A stretch of 64,000 bases of DNA from Flavobacteriales bacterium (lineage in GTDB: Bacteria; Bacteroidota; Bacteroidia; Flavobacteriales_F; PHOS-HE28). Shown here one piece after another: positions 7,385 through 16,269 of the stretch (positions within the stretch are counted from its first letter, which is position 1; each line of letters starts with the position of its first letter). Location of the stretch: contig JADJLR010000004.1 in the NCBI GenBank assembly GCA_016710015.1, positions 62,001 to 126,000 of the forward strand, read 5' to 3'. Position numbers and translations under genes: made by a program. The notes beneath the pieces were generated by a model. The model was not told the DNA's origin, did not search any database, and saw nothing but the letters and a program-made list of their open reading frames with translations.

Positions 7385-9993
7385 CAGGGTACGCGGTTTT
7401 GTACCCCGCTACCGAGGATATGAACATAACCGTTCAGTTGCACCATTTCCTTGCCCGCCAAACGAACAAAGGTGACGGTGCAGAGATAGTAGTAGGTCCC
7501 GTCGGGCAGAGGTTCCGAGGTCTCCTTGTAGGTCCCTTTCCAATCGATGTCCGGGTCCAGGGTCTCGAACACCACATTCCCCCAGCGGTTGAAAACCAGT
7601 AGATCGATCGCTTCAACCCCTCGGTAGGGGAATGGCCCGAACAGATCGTTGTTCCCATCGCCGTTCGGGGTGAAGATGTTCGGCAAGGTGTACAGCGGGC
7701 AATTGTCCCCACAGACCACATCATTGAACACACTTTCGTTGCCGATCGTATCGATCGCAGTGACCATATAGCAACCCGCGACCGAACTGCCATTGGTATG
7801 TGTGAACGTGGTATTGTCCGCACCAACAAGTTCCGCGATCAAAGTGAAGGTCCCACCTACACTATCTGCGAAATACACACGATATTGGTAGGTGTCCGTG
7901 GCGCAACTTTCGTTGGTATTGTTCCACGTCAGCGTATTCAGAGGCAATTCGCAATCGTTCTGGAAGTCCACGGTGGGCGGACATGGCGGGGTGCGATCCT
8001 CCGGTATGCCACACACCTCTTGACTCCAGTTCAGCAGTGGAAAGGCGATGGTCGCATCGCTGTATGCGCCTGTGCTGACCACGTGGTAGCAGTACTCCTG
8101 TCCGTTCACCAATGCCGTATCCGTATAACTCTCCGTGGAGCTGTTACCGATCAACACCCAAGCACCATCGAAGCGGAACACCTCGTAGTTGCTGTTGACC
8201 CACGGCGTATTCAATGCCCAGGAGATGGTCAGCTGTTCGTCATCCGGTTCCGCGTTGATGAAGACCGACGAAGCCGGGCTGCTTGAACCGATCTCGTCCG
8301 TCCCGCCATCGCCTCGCAGCAGAACGCGGTACACATAAGGCTGAGCTTGCGTGTTCAACTGGTCCACCACGAGGAAGGTGTCCGGGTGCGCCAAGAAGGG
8401 ATGGGTACCACTGCTCCAAATGAGCTCGTTCGCTATGTTGAGGCCCGTCCCGCGATACAGATCGAAGCGATACGGCCCCGGACGTGCGACCGTATCCAGA
8501 TCGTACGCATTGCTCCATTGCACCGTATCGACACCCGTACTCACATCCGTCACCCCCACGCTCACCTTGGTGATCACTGGTACTTGCCGGTCCAGTATGG
8601 CACAGAACTCTTCACTGGCATAGCTCTGCGCACCATCGGCGAACACAGCCACTACCATGTAGCAATACTGGTTGCCGATCACCAGCCCATCGTTGTCCAC
8701 GTAACTGGTGTTGTTCACGCCGTTCACGGAAGCGATCTGCATATAGCCCGTATAGCTCGGTACACCGGTTTCGCAGTGGTCCGGATCAAAGCCATACAGC
8801 CCGCTTCGCCGATAGATCAGGTAGCCGCTCGCATTGGTGCAAATACTCGGTTCCCAATTCAGCTCGATGGAACTTCCGCTCGGAGTGGCACTGGGATCCT
8901 GTGGTGCGGGGGCCACCACCCGGATGTTCACGGTACGGTACGCTTGCAAGGAGACCGGTGTGCCATTGTCCACCGCATTGAATACGACCTGGTACGGTTG
9001 AAGCCGAACATGCGAGCAGACCGTGCTCCAATTGAAGATCCCGTTCACCGGGTTACCGGGGGTGGGTTGCACGAAACTCGCCGGTGATGTCGCCAATGTG
9101 AACGGGAGTCCCAAGGCGGAAAGCGAAACGCTTTGCGCGTTGTTGGGATCGGAGGCTTGCACATTGAATGCGAGCAACGTCCCTACCTCCACGCAGGTAT
9201 CCACCACCTGACTGATCACCGGAGGTTGGTTGTTACAAGGCATCACGTTGATCTGCATATCCCGCATCACATAGCCCACTTCCACCACATTGCCGTTGGA
9301 CAGCCGCTCCCACTCCCGTACGATGAATGCGATGTTGTATTCACCCGCAACACCCGGTGCATTCCACGTGATGGTGCCATTCAACGGATCGATGCTGTAA
9401 TTCGGACTTGGGTACGAGTACCCGAGGATCGGCTCACTATTCAACCCGAGACACACGGTCGGTTCGTAGGACAGGCTATCTCCATCCGGATCCACCGCCA
9501 CCGGATTGTGTACCCAAAGTTGGTTCAGGCAAGCATCCTGAATGGGCGAGTTGAGGAACCGAACCGAACAGTTCCGACCGGTAACCGGCGAGATCACCAA
9601 ACGGGTCTGCACGCTGAAGGATTGCGCAATGGAATTGGGCACGTTGATCACGCCACCGTTCCGGTTCTGGTCATCCATGCTCAGGATGTACACGCCGGGT
9701 CCACGGTAGGTATGCGTGGTCACGTATTCGCTCCGTCGCAGATCGCGGTCAGGATCATCCTGGATATTCGTACGCGGGATCGTATCCCAGATGGGCGAGT
9801 CTCCATAATTGATCGCGAGTTCCGGACGATCCGCCGGTGCGCTCAACTTGGTGTGCGTAATGATGGTGATCAAGTACTCGTTCCCGTTGCCAGTAGGGCA
9901 CACGATGATCTCCCCCGCACGATTGTGCGTCGCCATCGCAAAGCCGGACCAACAAAGGGCCAACAGGAAGAAGAGTAAGCGGGATGACCTCAT
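7384..9993 (-). CDS. Large secreted protein with fibronectin-III-like repeats and T9SS type B domain
   Basis: 869 residues from the ATG at 9993 (MRSSRLLFFLLALCWSGFAM), which gives a clean signal peptide followed by ATHNRAGEI. The same frame is open further upstream but the extra residues are charged and would bury the signal. The middle contains Ig/cadherin-like and fibronectin type III-like repeats (SGSSIELNWEPS, SGYLIYRR, then YEVFRFDG and TYQYRVYFAD). The C-terminus is a gliding-motility/T9SS type B domain: LPNIFTPNGDGNNDLFGPF, VFNRWGNVVFET, DGTYYYLCTV and GYVHIL. Unlike the protein at 3234-5771 it continues 9 residues past the usual end (GSGVQNRVP). Cell-surface location is inferred; the ligand is unknown. 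Confidence 0.88.
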   Translation of the reverse strand: MRSSRLLFFLLALCWSGFAMATHNRAGEIIVCPTGNGNEYLITIITHTKLSAPADRPELAINYGDSPIWDTIPRTNIQDDPDRDLRRSEYVTTHTYRGPGVYILSMDDQNRNGGVINVPNSIAQSFSVQTRLVISPVTGRNCSVRFLNSPIQDACLNQLWVHNPVAVDPDGDSLSYEPTVCLGLNSEPILGYSYPSPNYSIDPLNGTITWNAPGVAGEYNIAFIVREWERLSNGNVVEVGYVMRDMQINVMPCNNQPPVISQVVDTCVEVGTLLAFNVQASDPNNAQSVSLSALGLPFTLATSPASFVQPTPGNPVNGIFNWSTVCSHVRLQPYQVVFNAVDNGTPVSLQAYRTVNIRVVAPAPQDPSATPSGSSIELNWEPSICTNASGYLIYRRSGLYGFDPDHCETGVPSYTGYMQIASVNGVNNTSYVDNDGLVIGNQYCYMVVAVFADGAQSYASEEFCAILDRQVPVITKVSVGVTDVSTGVDTVQWSNAYDLDTVARPGPYRFDLYRGTGLNIANELIWSSGTHPFLAHPDTFLVVDQLNTQAQPYVYRVLLRGDGGTDEIGSSSPASSVFINAEPDDEQLTISWALNTPWVNSNYEVFRFDGAWVLIGNSSTESYTDTALVNGQEYCYHVVSTGAYSDATIAFPLLNWSQEVCGIPEDRTPPCPPTVDFQNDCELPLNTLTWNNTNESCATDTYQYRVYFADSVGGTFTLIAELVGADNTTFTHTNGSSVAGCYMVTAIDTIGNESVFNDVVCGDNCPLYTLPNIFTPNGDGNNDLFGPFPYRGVEAIDLLVFNRWGNVVFETLDPDIDWKGTYKETSEPLPDGTYYYLCTVTFVRLAGKEMVQLNGYVHILGSGVQNRVP

Positions 9994-10117
9994 GCGCGGA
10001 ACGTACAAAGTACGGCATTCCATACGGGGCGAACGCACACGGCGCAGAACGAATTGCAGGCCGAACAGCACACTTCAGCCTCGTTTCCCGACTTCCGGAG
10101 CACTACCCGTGGACGGC

Positions 10118-10125
10118 TATCTTTA
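10118..10125 (+). promoter_or_regulatory. Possible -7 promoter box for the aminopeptidase gene
   Basis: TATCTTTA lies 42 nt before the ATG at 10168. It differs from TAnnTTTG only at the last base. This is a weak call based on the motif and its position. Confidence 0.3.
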
Positions 10126-10167
10126 GCCCCTGCGTCCCTTTAGGACCTCCGTTCCTCAAACCCACCC

Positions 10168-11604
10168 ATGATCACCCTTTCGAAGAGCACCCGAACGGCC
10201 GCTTCACGAGACACGCTCATCCTACTGGACAGCCATTCCAAGCTGCGCAACTTGGACTTGGAACGCAACGATCGGCAATACCTCACCGAACAACTGCAAG
10301 CCGATCCGCAGTTGGCGGTCTGCGATGTGAGCGGGCGATTGGTAATGGTCCACATGATCAGCAAAGCCGAACCTTCGGTCCAAATGGAAAAGGCGCGCAG
10401 GGCAGGCGATGCCATGGCTGCACGACTCAACACGGCACGGCGAACGGAAGCGCAACTCATCAGCCTTCAGGACAGTAGCGCCCACACCTTGGCCTTGGCC
10501 GAAGGAGTGGCCTTGGGCAGCTATGCGTTCCGGAAGTACAAGAGCGATGCGAAAGGTGCACCCACCTTGGAAAAGCTGAACATCATCGCGAAGGAAGTGG
10601 CCACGGCGGAGGTGGACGAAATGAGCGACATCTGCGAGGCCACCTGGACCGCTCGCGACCTGGTGAACGAGCCCGTGAGCTTCTTGAATGCCGTGCAACT
10701 CGGAGCCGAGATCCGCACCCTGGCCAAGACAACAGGTTTCAAGGTGGAAGTCATGGAGCTGGCACGCATCCGAGCACTCGGCCTCAGCGGTCTATTGGCG
10801 GTGAACAAAGGAAGCGTGGACCCACCGACCTTCAGTGTGTTGGAGTGGAAACCGAAGAATGCCGTGAACAAGAAGCCCATCCTACTGGTTGGAAAAGGAG
10901 TCGTGTACGACACCGGTGGACTCAGCTTGAAACCCACCGCCAATAGCATGGACCAGATGAAGTGTGACATGGCCGGTGCAGCAGCAGTGGCCGGTGCCAT
11001 TTCGGCCATTGCCAAACAAGAGCTACCGGTCCATGTGGTGGGCCTGATCCCAGCTACGGACAACCGCCCCGGTGGCAACGCCTACGCCCCGGGCGATGTG
11101 GTGCGCATGCACAGCGGCCTTACTGTGGAAGTGCTGAATACCGATGCCGAAGGGCGGATGATCCTGGCCGATGCACTCAGCTACGGCGAGCGTTTCAACC
11201 CCGAACTGGTCCTTTCCATCGCCACCCTGACCGGCGCGGCCATGCGCGCGATCGGCACGTATGGAACCGTGGTCATGGGTACCGCTCCGGACAGTGACTT
11301 CCGGAAATTGGAAGAAGCCGGCAACGCGGTCTTCGAGCGTACAGCCCGCCTTCCGTTCTGGGAGGAGTACGAGGAGGAGATCCAGAGCGATGTGGCCGAC
11401 ATCAAGAACCTCGGCAGTGACCTCGGTGGTGCCCAGACCGCCGGCAAGTTCCTCGCACGTTTCACCACACACCCGTATATCCACTTGGATATCGCCGGAC
11501 CAGCATTCTTGGGCAAACGCGATGGCTACCGAACCAAGGGAGGCACCGGTGTGGGCGTTCGGCTGTTCTATGAATTCATCAAGCGTCGCGCTGTAGCACG
11601 TTAA
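10168..11604 (+). CDS. M17 leucyl aminopeptidase family protein
   Basis: 478-residue cytosolic metalloaminopeptidase (PepA family) removing N-terminal residues from peptides with two divalent metals. The metal and catalytic residues are all present: K243 and D248 in VGKGVVYDTGGLSLKP, D267 in KCDMAGAAAV, and D326, E328 and R330 in the signature NTDAEGRMILADAL. The N-terminal macro-like domain is poorly conserved, as usual. The C-terminus ends GTGVGVRLFYEFI, typical of the family. pdxA follows after 26 bp on the same strand, so the two may share a transcript. Confidence 0.94.
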   Translation: MITLSKSTRTAASRDTLILLDSHSKLRNLDLERNDRQYLTEQLQADPQLAVCDVSGRLVMVHMISKAEPSVQMEKARRAGDAMAARLNTARRTEAQLISLQDSSAHTLALAEGVALGSYAFRKYKSDAKGAPTLEKLNIIAKEVATAEVDEMSDICEATWTARDLVNEPVSFLNAVQLGAEIRTLAKTTGFKVEVMELARIRALGLSGLLAVNKGSVDPPTFSVLEWKPKNAVNKKPILLVGKGVVYDTGGLSLKPTANSMDQMKCDMAGAAAVAGAISAIAKQELPVHVVGLIPATDNRPGGNAYAPGDVVRMHSGLTVEVLNTDAEGRMILADALSYGERFNPELVLSIATLTGAAMRAIGTYGTVVMGTAPDSDFRKLEEAGNAVFERTARLPFWEEYEEEIQSDVADIKNLGSDLGGAQTAGKFLARFTTHPYIHLDIAGPAFLGKRDGYRTKGGTGVGVRLFYEFIKRRAVAR

Positions 11605-11630
11605 GCGCATTCGCGTACCGCACCTCCATC

Positions 11631-12704
11631 ATGAGTGAGAATCGCACACCCCTACGTGTCGGCATCAGTTGCGGCGACCTCAATGGCATCGGCATCGAAG
11701 TGGTGCTGAAGTGTTTCGAGGATAACCGCATGCTCGCGGACATCATCCCCGTACTCTATGCCAGCGCCCATGCCGTAAGCCATCATCGCAAGGCCCTGAA
11801 GTTGGACGAGGTGCAATTCCACCGGGTGAATGATGCACGCGAGGCACTGCCGAAGAAGCTGAACATCGTGAATGTGTGGGAAGATGAGGTGGTCCTCGAA
11901 CTAGGCAAGCCATCAGGACCATTGGCCAGCTTCGCCATACAGAGTTTGGAGGCTGCTGCCCAAGACCTCGCGAGTGGCAAAGTGGACGTGCTTGTTACCG
12001 CACCCATCGACAAGCACGCCATGCAGCAAGCTGGTTTCGCATATCCAGGCCACACGGAGTTCCTCCAGCAAATGGCCGGTGCGGACAGTGAAGTACTGAT
12101 GCTTCTGATAAGCGAAGGGCTGCGCGTCGGCACTGTGACCGGGCATATCCCGATCAAGGATGTGGCAGGAGCCATCACCACGGACCGCATCGTGTCCAAA
12201 GCACGCCTGTTGCACCAAAGCCTGCTGCGCGACCTAGGGGTCGTTGAACCTCGGATCGCCGTTCTCGGCCTGAATCCCCACGCGGGAGATGGCGGCACCT
12301 TGGGCAGTGAGGACAAGGAGGTGATCGCCCCGGCCATACGCAGGTTGAACGAGGAGGGCATATCCGCCATGGGCCCCTACGCTGCGGATGGATTCTTCGG
12401 CAACGGATCATACAAACACTTTGATGGTGTGCTGGCCATGTACCATGACCAAGGCTTGGCACCCTTCAAAGCACTGAGCTTCGGCAACGGGGTAAACTTC
12501 ACTGCGGGCTTACCCATCGTGCGCACCAGTCCGGATCACGGCACGGGCTTGGACATCGCTGGCCAAGGCATTGCGGACGAGGGCAGTTTCCGGGCCGCCG
12601 TCTGGATGGCTGCGGATATCCACCGGAACCGCGAAGACTACAAGACCATCGGAGTGAATCCGCTCCAGCCCCAGAAACGGGAGAAGGAGCGGAAGGAGCA
12701 CTGA
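11631..12704 (+). CDS. pdxA: 4-hydroxythreonine-4-phosphate dehydrogenase
   Basis: 357 residues; NAD-dependent oxidation of 4-phosphohydroxy-L-threonine in the DXP-dependent pyridoxal phosphate pathway. Diagnostic segments are the N-terminal GISCGDLNGIGIEV, LVTAPIDKHAMQQAGF, YPGHTEFLQQ, GLNPHAGDGGTLGSED and MYHDQGLAPFKAL with its metal-binding histidine and aspartate. The C-terminal tail (PQKREKERKEH) is charged and probably flexible. dxs, which supplies DXP to the same pathway, lies 12 kb away in this window. The gene faces the convergent membrane-protein gene ending at 12744. Confidence 0.95.
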   Translation: MSENRTPLRVGISCGDLNGIGIEVVLKCFEDNRMLADIIPVLYASAHAVSHHRKALKLDEVQFHRVNDAREALPKKLNIVNVWEDEVVLELGKPSGPLASFAIQSLEAAAQDLASGKVDVLVTAPIDKHAMQQAGFAYPGHTEFLQQMAGADSEVLMLLISEGLRVGTVTGHIPIKDVAGAITTDRIVSKARLLHQSLLRDLGVVEPRIAVLGLNPHAGDGGTLGSEDKEVIAPAIRRLNEEGISAMGPYAADGFFGNGSYKHFDGVLAMYHDQGLAPFKALSFGNGVNFTAGLPIVRTSPDHGTGLDIAGQGIADEGSFRAAVWMAADIHRNREDYKTIGVNPLQPQKREKERKEH

Positions 12705-12733
12705 ACGCGAGCCTTGAAAAGTGGCCCCCGTCC

Positions 12734-12757
12734 CCAGTTGGAATTATTCCAACCTGG
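12734..12757. terminator. Hairpin between two convergent genes
   Basis: CCAGTTGGAAT (12734-12744) pairs with ATTCCAACCTGG (12746-12757) with one bulged base. It overlaps the stop codon of the minus-strand membrane protein and follows pdxA by about 30 bp, so it could stop transcription from both sides. Confidence 0.4.
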
Positions 12758-14132
12758 TATACGTCCCCTGAGGCGGTTGGAAGTAGTGCGTATTCAGGCT
12801 ACTCGGGTCCAAGATATCCCAGCGGCGAAAGATGAAGTGATCCAGCTTCGAGGCCACATCGCCGTACGCAACATCCTGCTCGGTGATCAAGGAAACCGTT
12901 CCCTCCGGACCTGAACGAGCCGAAAGCAGCAGGCTTTCAACGGAAGTGGACCACGAGAGGTCGACTTGATCGTCCGCCGTACCCAGATCGACGGGTGCAG
13001 GAACAATGCCTTTGGTGATGCCCATCGACCGGGCTTGATGGATCCGATCCAAGTGCCAAGATGTGCGGGCTGAATAGTAGGGCGCGACATGCATGACCAT
13101 GACCACGCGCCACACCGAAGCCAAGACGAGCAAGACCATCACGGTCGGTCTCCAGCGGGACGAAGGAAGCACGTGGAAGCAAACGGCAAGAAGCACCCAT
13201 GCGGTACTGGCGAAATTGAGCTGCTCCCGATACCGGTCATGCGCGTTTCCGGGCAAATACAGGCCGACAAGCACGTACAGGACCAGCAACAGCGAAACGA
13301 ATACCGAGAGTTGCCACCATTTCCTGGTCTGGAAAAGTGCGATCAGGGTAACGACGGCCAACACCGCGACATCCAAGTAGTGCCTGAAAAGGTATGCGAA
13401 CAGGGGCTTGATCCATGCCGGGTTGAAAAGTGCGAGGAACTTACCGGGCTCGTGAAGGTCCGTGAAGAAGGAGAGCGACCCGCGTTCATAATCGCTCAAA
13501 GTGAACAAGCGGAGCATAAGCTGCGCAAGGAACAACACCGCAAGCACTACCAACATGCGACGGTCCACCCGGACCCGATCCATGCAGAGCAGGCCGAGGA
13601 CCAGCAAGGTCCCTAGGAAATGGCACGAAATACTGCCCACGAACAACGCGCCGATCAACGGCCAACGCAGGAAAGGAGAAAGCCGATCGGAACGGATGAC
13701 AGCCCGGAGAACGATCAGTAAGGTGATGCCATAGTACAGCTCGAAAATGGGGCAAAAGAGGCCATGGGTAAGGCCGATCAGGTGTATGGAGACCAACGCG
13801 ACCGCGGCATCCGGGTCCTCCAACACACCAAGAACGAACACCAGGCAAAGCACCAAGAAGAACACATTATTCACGGAGTGGAGCGTGATCAAGCTGGCCA
13901 TGGGAAGACCCAGGACCGTACCGACCAAGGGCAGGATCTGCGAAAGGGCCAACACCCAGCGACCGTGTTCGATCCACACCGCGCCCTCGTTCACCACCCG
14001 GAACAGGTAGTAACTGGAGTCGCTGTACAGCCGTTCTTGTGCAAAGTGGATCGCGAACCACCCGAGATAAAGAACGACCGCTCCACAGAACGCCAACACG
14101 GCCCGGTCCGACCTCATGGACCAGTTCTTCAT
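12744..14132 (-). CDS. Uncharacterised polytopic membrane protein (GT-C-like)
   Basis: About 462 residues with ten or so predicted membrane helices from stretches such as AVLAFCGAVVLYLGWFAIHF, LVLGLLCM and LAVVTLIALF. An early loop LYSDSSYYLFRVVNEG after the first helix resembles the acidic first loop of GT-C glycosyltransferases and related polytopic enzymes, but no diagnostic motif is visible, so I give no function. I use the ATG at 14132 (MKNWSMRSDR), just before the first helix; another ATG at 14153 is possible. Longer upstream starts would add a soluble low-complexity tail. The gene diverges from the DUF177-rpmF operon and converges on pdxA. Confidence 0.72.
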   Translation of the reverse strand: MKNWSMRSDRAVLAFCGAVVLYLGWFAIHFAQERLYSDSSYYLFRVVNEGAVWIEHGRWVLALSQILPLVGTVLGLPMASLITLHSVNNVFFLVLCLVFVLGVLEDPDAAVALVSIHLIGLTHGLFCPIFELYYGITLLIVLRAVIRSDRLSPFLRWPLIGALFVGSISCHFLGTLLVLGLLCMDRVRVDRRMLVVLAVLFLAQLMLRLFTLSDYERGSLSFFTDLHEPGKFLALFNPAWIKPLFAYLFRHYLDVAVLAVVTLIALFQTRKWWQLSVFVSLLLVLYVLVGLYLPGNAHDRYREQLNFASTAWVLLAVCFHVLPSSRWRPTVMVLLVLASVWRVVMVMHVAPYYSARTSWHLDRIHQARSMGITKGIVPAPVDLGTADDQVDLSWSTSVESLLLSARSGPEGTVSLITEQDVAYGDVASKLDHFIFRRWDILDPSSLNTHYFQPPQGTYTRLE

Positions 14133-14454
14133 TGGGCCTGTCCGCTCCACCATTTCTTCGGTAAAACTACCCTGAAGTCCATCGAAATGCCGCTCGGAGG
14201 AACTCGGCTGAAGAGGTGTGGAATTACCCCCAGAACGCAGTCTATTCGGTCCAAGCTGGGGCACAGCGCACAAAGGGGTTCAAATGTCACAATGGCGCAC
14301 ATCAGAACACGCCCTAGGAACGCATCTGTGGCCCCGGCCATTCCCCCAGCTCCCCCCTTCCCCCTCATTACTGCCCGGTTCCGTTGTTCCACCGGCTCCG
14401 GGGATCTTCCAAACCGCTACATTTGCGGTCCGTTTGTCGGGAACCCTCCCTTCG
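14133..14454. other. Non-coding divergent promoter region
   Basis: 322 bp between the divergent membrane-protein gene and the DUF177 gene. An open frame crosses it, but the residues are low-complexity and proline-rich, consistent with non-coding DNA. A TACATTTG box is present at its right end. Nothing else was recognised. Confidence 0.6.
14418..14425 (+). promoter_or_regulatory. -7 promoter box of the DUF177-rpmF-lipid operon
   Basis: TACATTTG is an exact match to the Bacteroidota -7 consensus TAnnTTTG, 29 nt before the ATG at 14455. No -33 TTG at the expected spacing is evident. Confidence 0.6.
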
Positions 14455-14973
14455 ATGGAAGCAATTCAGGACCATACCATCGCCTTCACGGGCCTCAAGG
14501 ACGGAGAACACACGTTCCACTTCGTGCTGGAGCAACCCTTCTTCGATGCCTCGGGCGAAGAAGAATGGGAAGGCGGTCGGGTGGATGTGGAAGTGACCCT
14601 GGACAAGAGCACCTACCTGTTGGTCTGTAACCTACATGCCACAGGTCCTGTACAATTGCGCTGCGACCGCTGCAATGCACCACTGGAGTTTCCATTGGAT
14701 GGCAAACAGCGGCAGATCTTCAGCCTTACCGGCGGCGAAGAAAGTGACGACGATGAACTGGTGACCTTGAGTGACACGGCCCACAGCATCAATTTGACCC
14801 ATTACATCTACGAGTGCCTTCGTTTGGCCTTGCCCATTCGCCACGTGCATGCCCCCGGGCAGTGCGATCCCGAGGTGGAAAAGGTGCTGGAACGCTTGAT
14901 CGTGGATCATGAACCCACTCCCGACCCACGTTGGGAAGTATTGAAGGAACTGAAGAACAAGGAAAGCAAGTAG
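14455..14973 (+). CDS. DUF177 (YceD-like) protein
   Basis: 172 residues. DUF177 proteins are almost always encoded just before rpmF and are linked to 23S rRNA or ribosome assembly. The CxxC pair LRCDRCNAPL at mid-protein and the conserved C-terminal CDPEVEKVLERL are visible. The ATG at 14455 (MEAIQDHTI) follows a consensus -7 box and gives the normal length. rpmF begins 2 bp after the stop, so they form one transcription unit leading into plsX and fabH. Confidence 0.9.
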   Translation: MEAIQDHTIAFTGLKDGEHTFHFVLEQPFFDASGEEEWEGGRVDVEVTLDKSTYLLVCNLHATGPVQLRCDRCNAPLEFPLDGKQRQIFSLTGGEESDDDELVTLSDTAHSINLTHYIYECLRLALPIRHVHAPGQCDPEVEKVLERLIVDHEPTPDPRWEVLKELKNKESK

Positions 14974-14975
14974 CC

Positions 14976-15170
14976 ATGCCAAATCCAAAACGTCGACACT
15001 CGAAGACCCGCACGGCCACCCGTCGCAGCACCAAAGTTGCAAGCGTACCCACGGTGACCAAAGACCCTAACACGGGTGAAGTACACCTGCGGCACCGTGC
15101 CTACAAAGTAGGGGAAGACCTCTACTACAACGGCAAATTGATGGTATCCGGCAGCGAAGCCGCTGAATAA
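14976..15170 (+). CDS. rpmF: 50S ribosomal protein L32
   Basis: 64 residues starting MPNPKRRHSKTRTATRRS, the canonical L32 N-terminus. The zinc-binding cysteines of some L32 proteins are absent: the centre reads VTKDPNTGEVHLRHRAY, the cysteine-free form. Placed between the DUF177 gene and plsX, as in many bacteria, which links ribosome and membrane-lipid synthesis. Confidence 0.97.
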   Translation: MPNPKRRHSKTRTATRRSTKVASVPTVTKDPNTGEVHLRHRAYKVGEDLYYNGKLMVSGSEAAE

Positions 15171-15209
15171 TTCCATCGTTCTTACCGTGCCGAACCGCCA
15201 CCTCTCCAC

Positions 15210-16148
15210 ATGAGGATCGGACTGGATATCATGGGCAGCGACCATGGCCCTGTCGTGCCTGTACGTGGTGCCATACTGGCTGCACGTGAATTGCCCTCGG
15301 ATATCCGGCTTGTACTCATCGGTGATCAAGCCCTGATCCTGGAGTTGCTCCATGCAGAGGGGGGCGACCCAAGCGCTTTCGATATCGTACCCAGCGAGGA
15401 CGATATCACCATGAGCGATAATCCCACGAAAGCGTTCCAAGCCAAACCGAAAAGCAGCATCAGCATCGGCTTCCACCTCATGCAGGAAGGAAAGATCGAT
15501 GCGTTCGCGAGTACGGGCAACACGGGTGCGATGCTGGTGGGTAGCATCTTCATCACCAAGCCTATCCCTGGTGTCATCCGACCGTGTATCCCCACGTTGG
15601 TGCCCAAGGAAGGCGGAGGCATCGGGGTGCTGTTGGACGTGGGGGCCAATGCCGATTGCAAACCGGATGTACTGACCCAATTCGGGCTGCTCGGTTCCAT
15701 GCTCGCCAAGCATGTGTACCACGTGGGATCACCCAAAGTGGCCCTTTTGAACATCGGGGAAGAGGAGAAGAAGGGCGATCTGCTTCGCCAAGCGACTTTC
15801 GAACTCATGAAGGAACAGAAGCAGTACGAATTCGTGGGCAACGTGGAAGGTCGGGACTTGTTCAATGACAAGGCTTCCGTTATGGTCTGCGATGGCTTCA
15901 CGGGCAATGTGGTACTGAAGGTGATCGAGGGTTTCCATGACCTGTTGGAAGACCACGGCGTGGACGACCCCTTCCTGCACCGTTTCAATTATGAGAACTA
16001 CGGCGGACTGCCGGTGCTGGGGGTCAATGGCAACGTGATCATCGGCCACGGGATCAGCAACGAGATCGCCATCAAGAGCATGATCCTGGCCACGCACGAG
16101 GTGGTGATCAGCAAGCTCACCGACAGGATCCGCGAAGCACTGCGTTGA
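15210..16148 (+). CDS. plsX: Phosphate acyltransferase PlsX
   Basis: 312-residue peripheral membrane enzyme making acyl-phosphate from acyl-ACP, the first step of phospholipid synthesis in PlsX/PlsY organisms. It starts MRIGLDIMGSDHGPVVPVRG. Also diagnostic are FASTGNTGAMLVGS, GVLLDVGANADCKPDVL, ALLNIGEEEKKGD and VCDGFTGNVVLK. Length is typical. It sits between rpmF and fabH as in the classic cluster. Confidence 0.96.
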   Translation: MRIGLDIMGSDHGPVVPVRGAILAARELPSDIRLVLIGDQALILELLHAEGGDPSAFDIVPSEDDITMSDNPTKAFQAKPKSSISIGFHLMQEGKIDAFASTGNTGAMLVGSIFITKPIPGVIRPCIPTLVPKEGGGIGVLLDVGANADCKPDVLTQFGLLGSMLAKHVYHVGSPKVALLNIGEEEKKGDLLRQATFELMKEQKQYEFVGNVEGRDLFNDKASVMVCDGFTGNVVLKVIEGFHDLLEDHGVDDPFLHRFNYENYGGLPVLGVNGNVIIGHGISNEIAIKSMILATHEVVISKLTDRIREALR

Positions 16149-16269
16149 GCGCGTTCGGCGCACTGATCCGTCTTCAACTCTCATGGCTTCCGACCGCGAT
16201 GGAATGCACCGATGAATACCTTGGTCCCCTCGTTCTAGAGCACGACCATTCCTTCCCGGCATCTAGACC

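Noticed and set aside
13089..14010. Charged plus-strand open frames at 13.1-14.0 kb
   Set aside because: They are antisense to the polytopic membrane protein; hydrophobic codons on one strand read as charged residues on the other.
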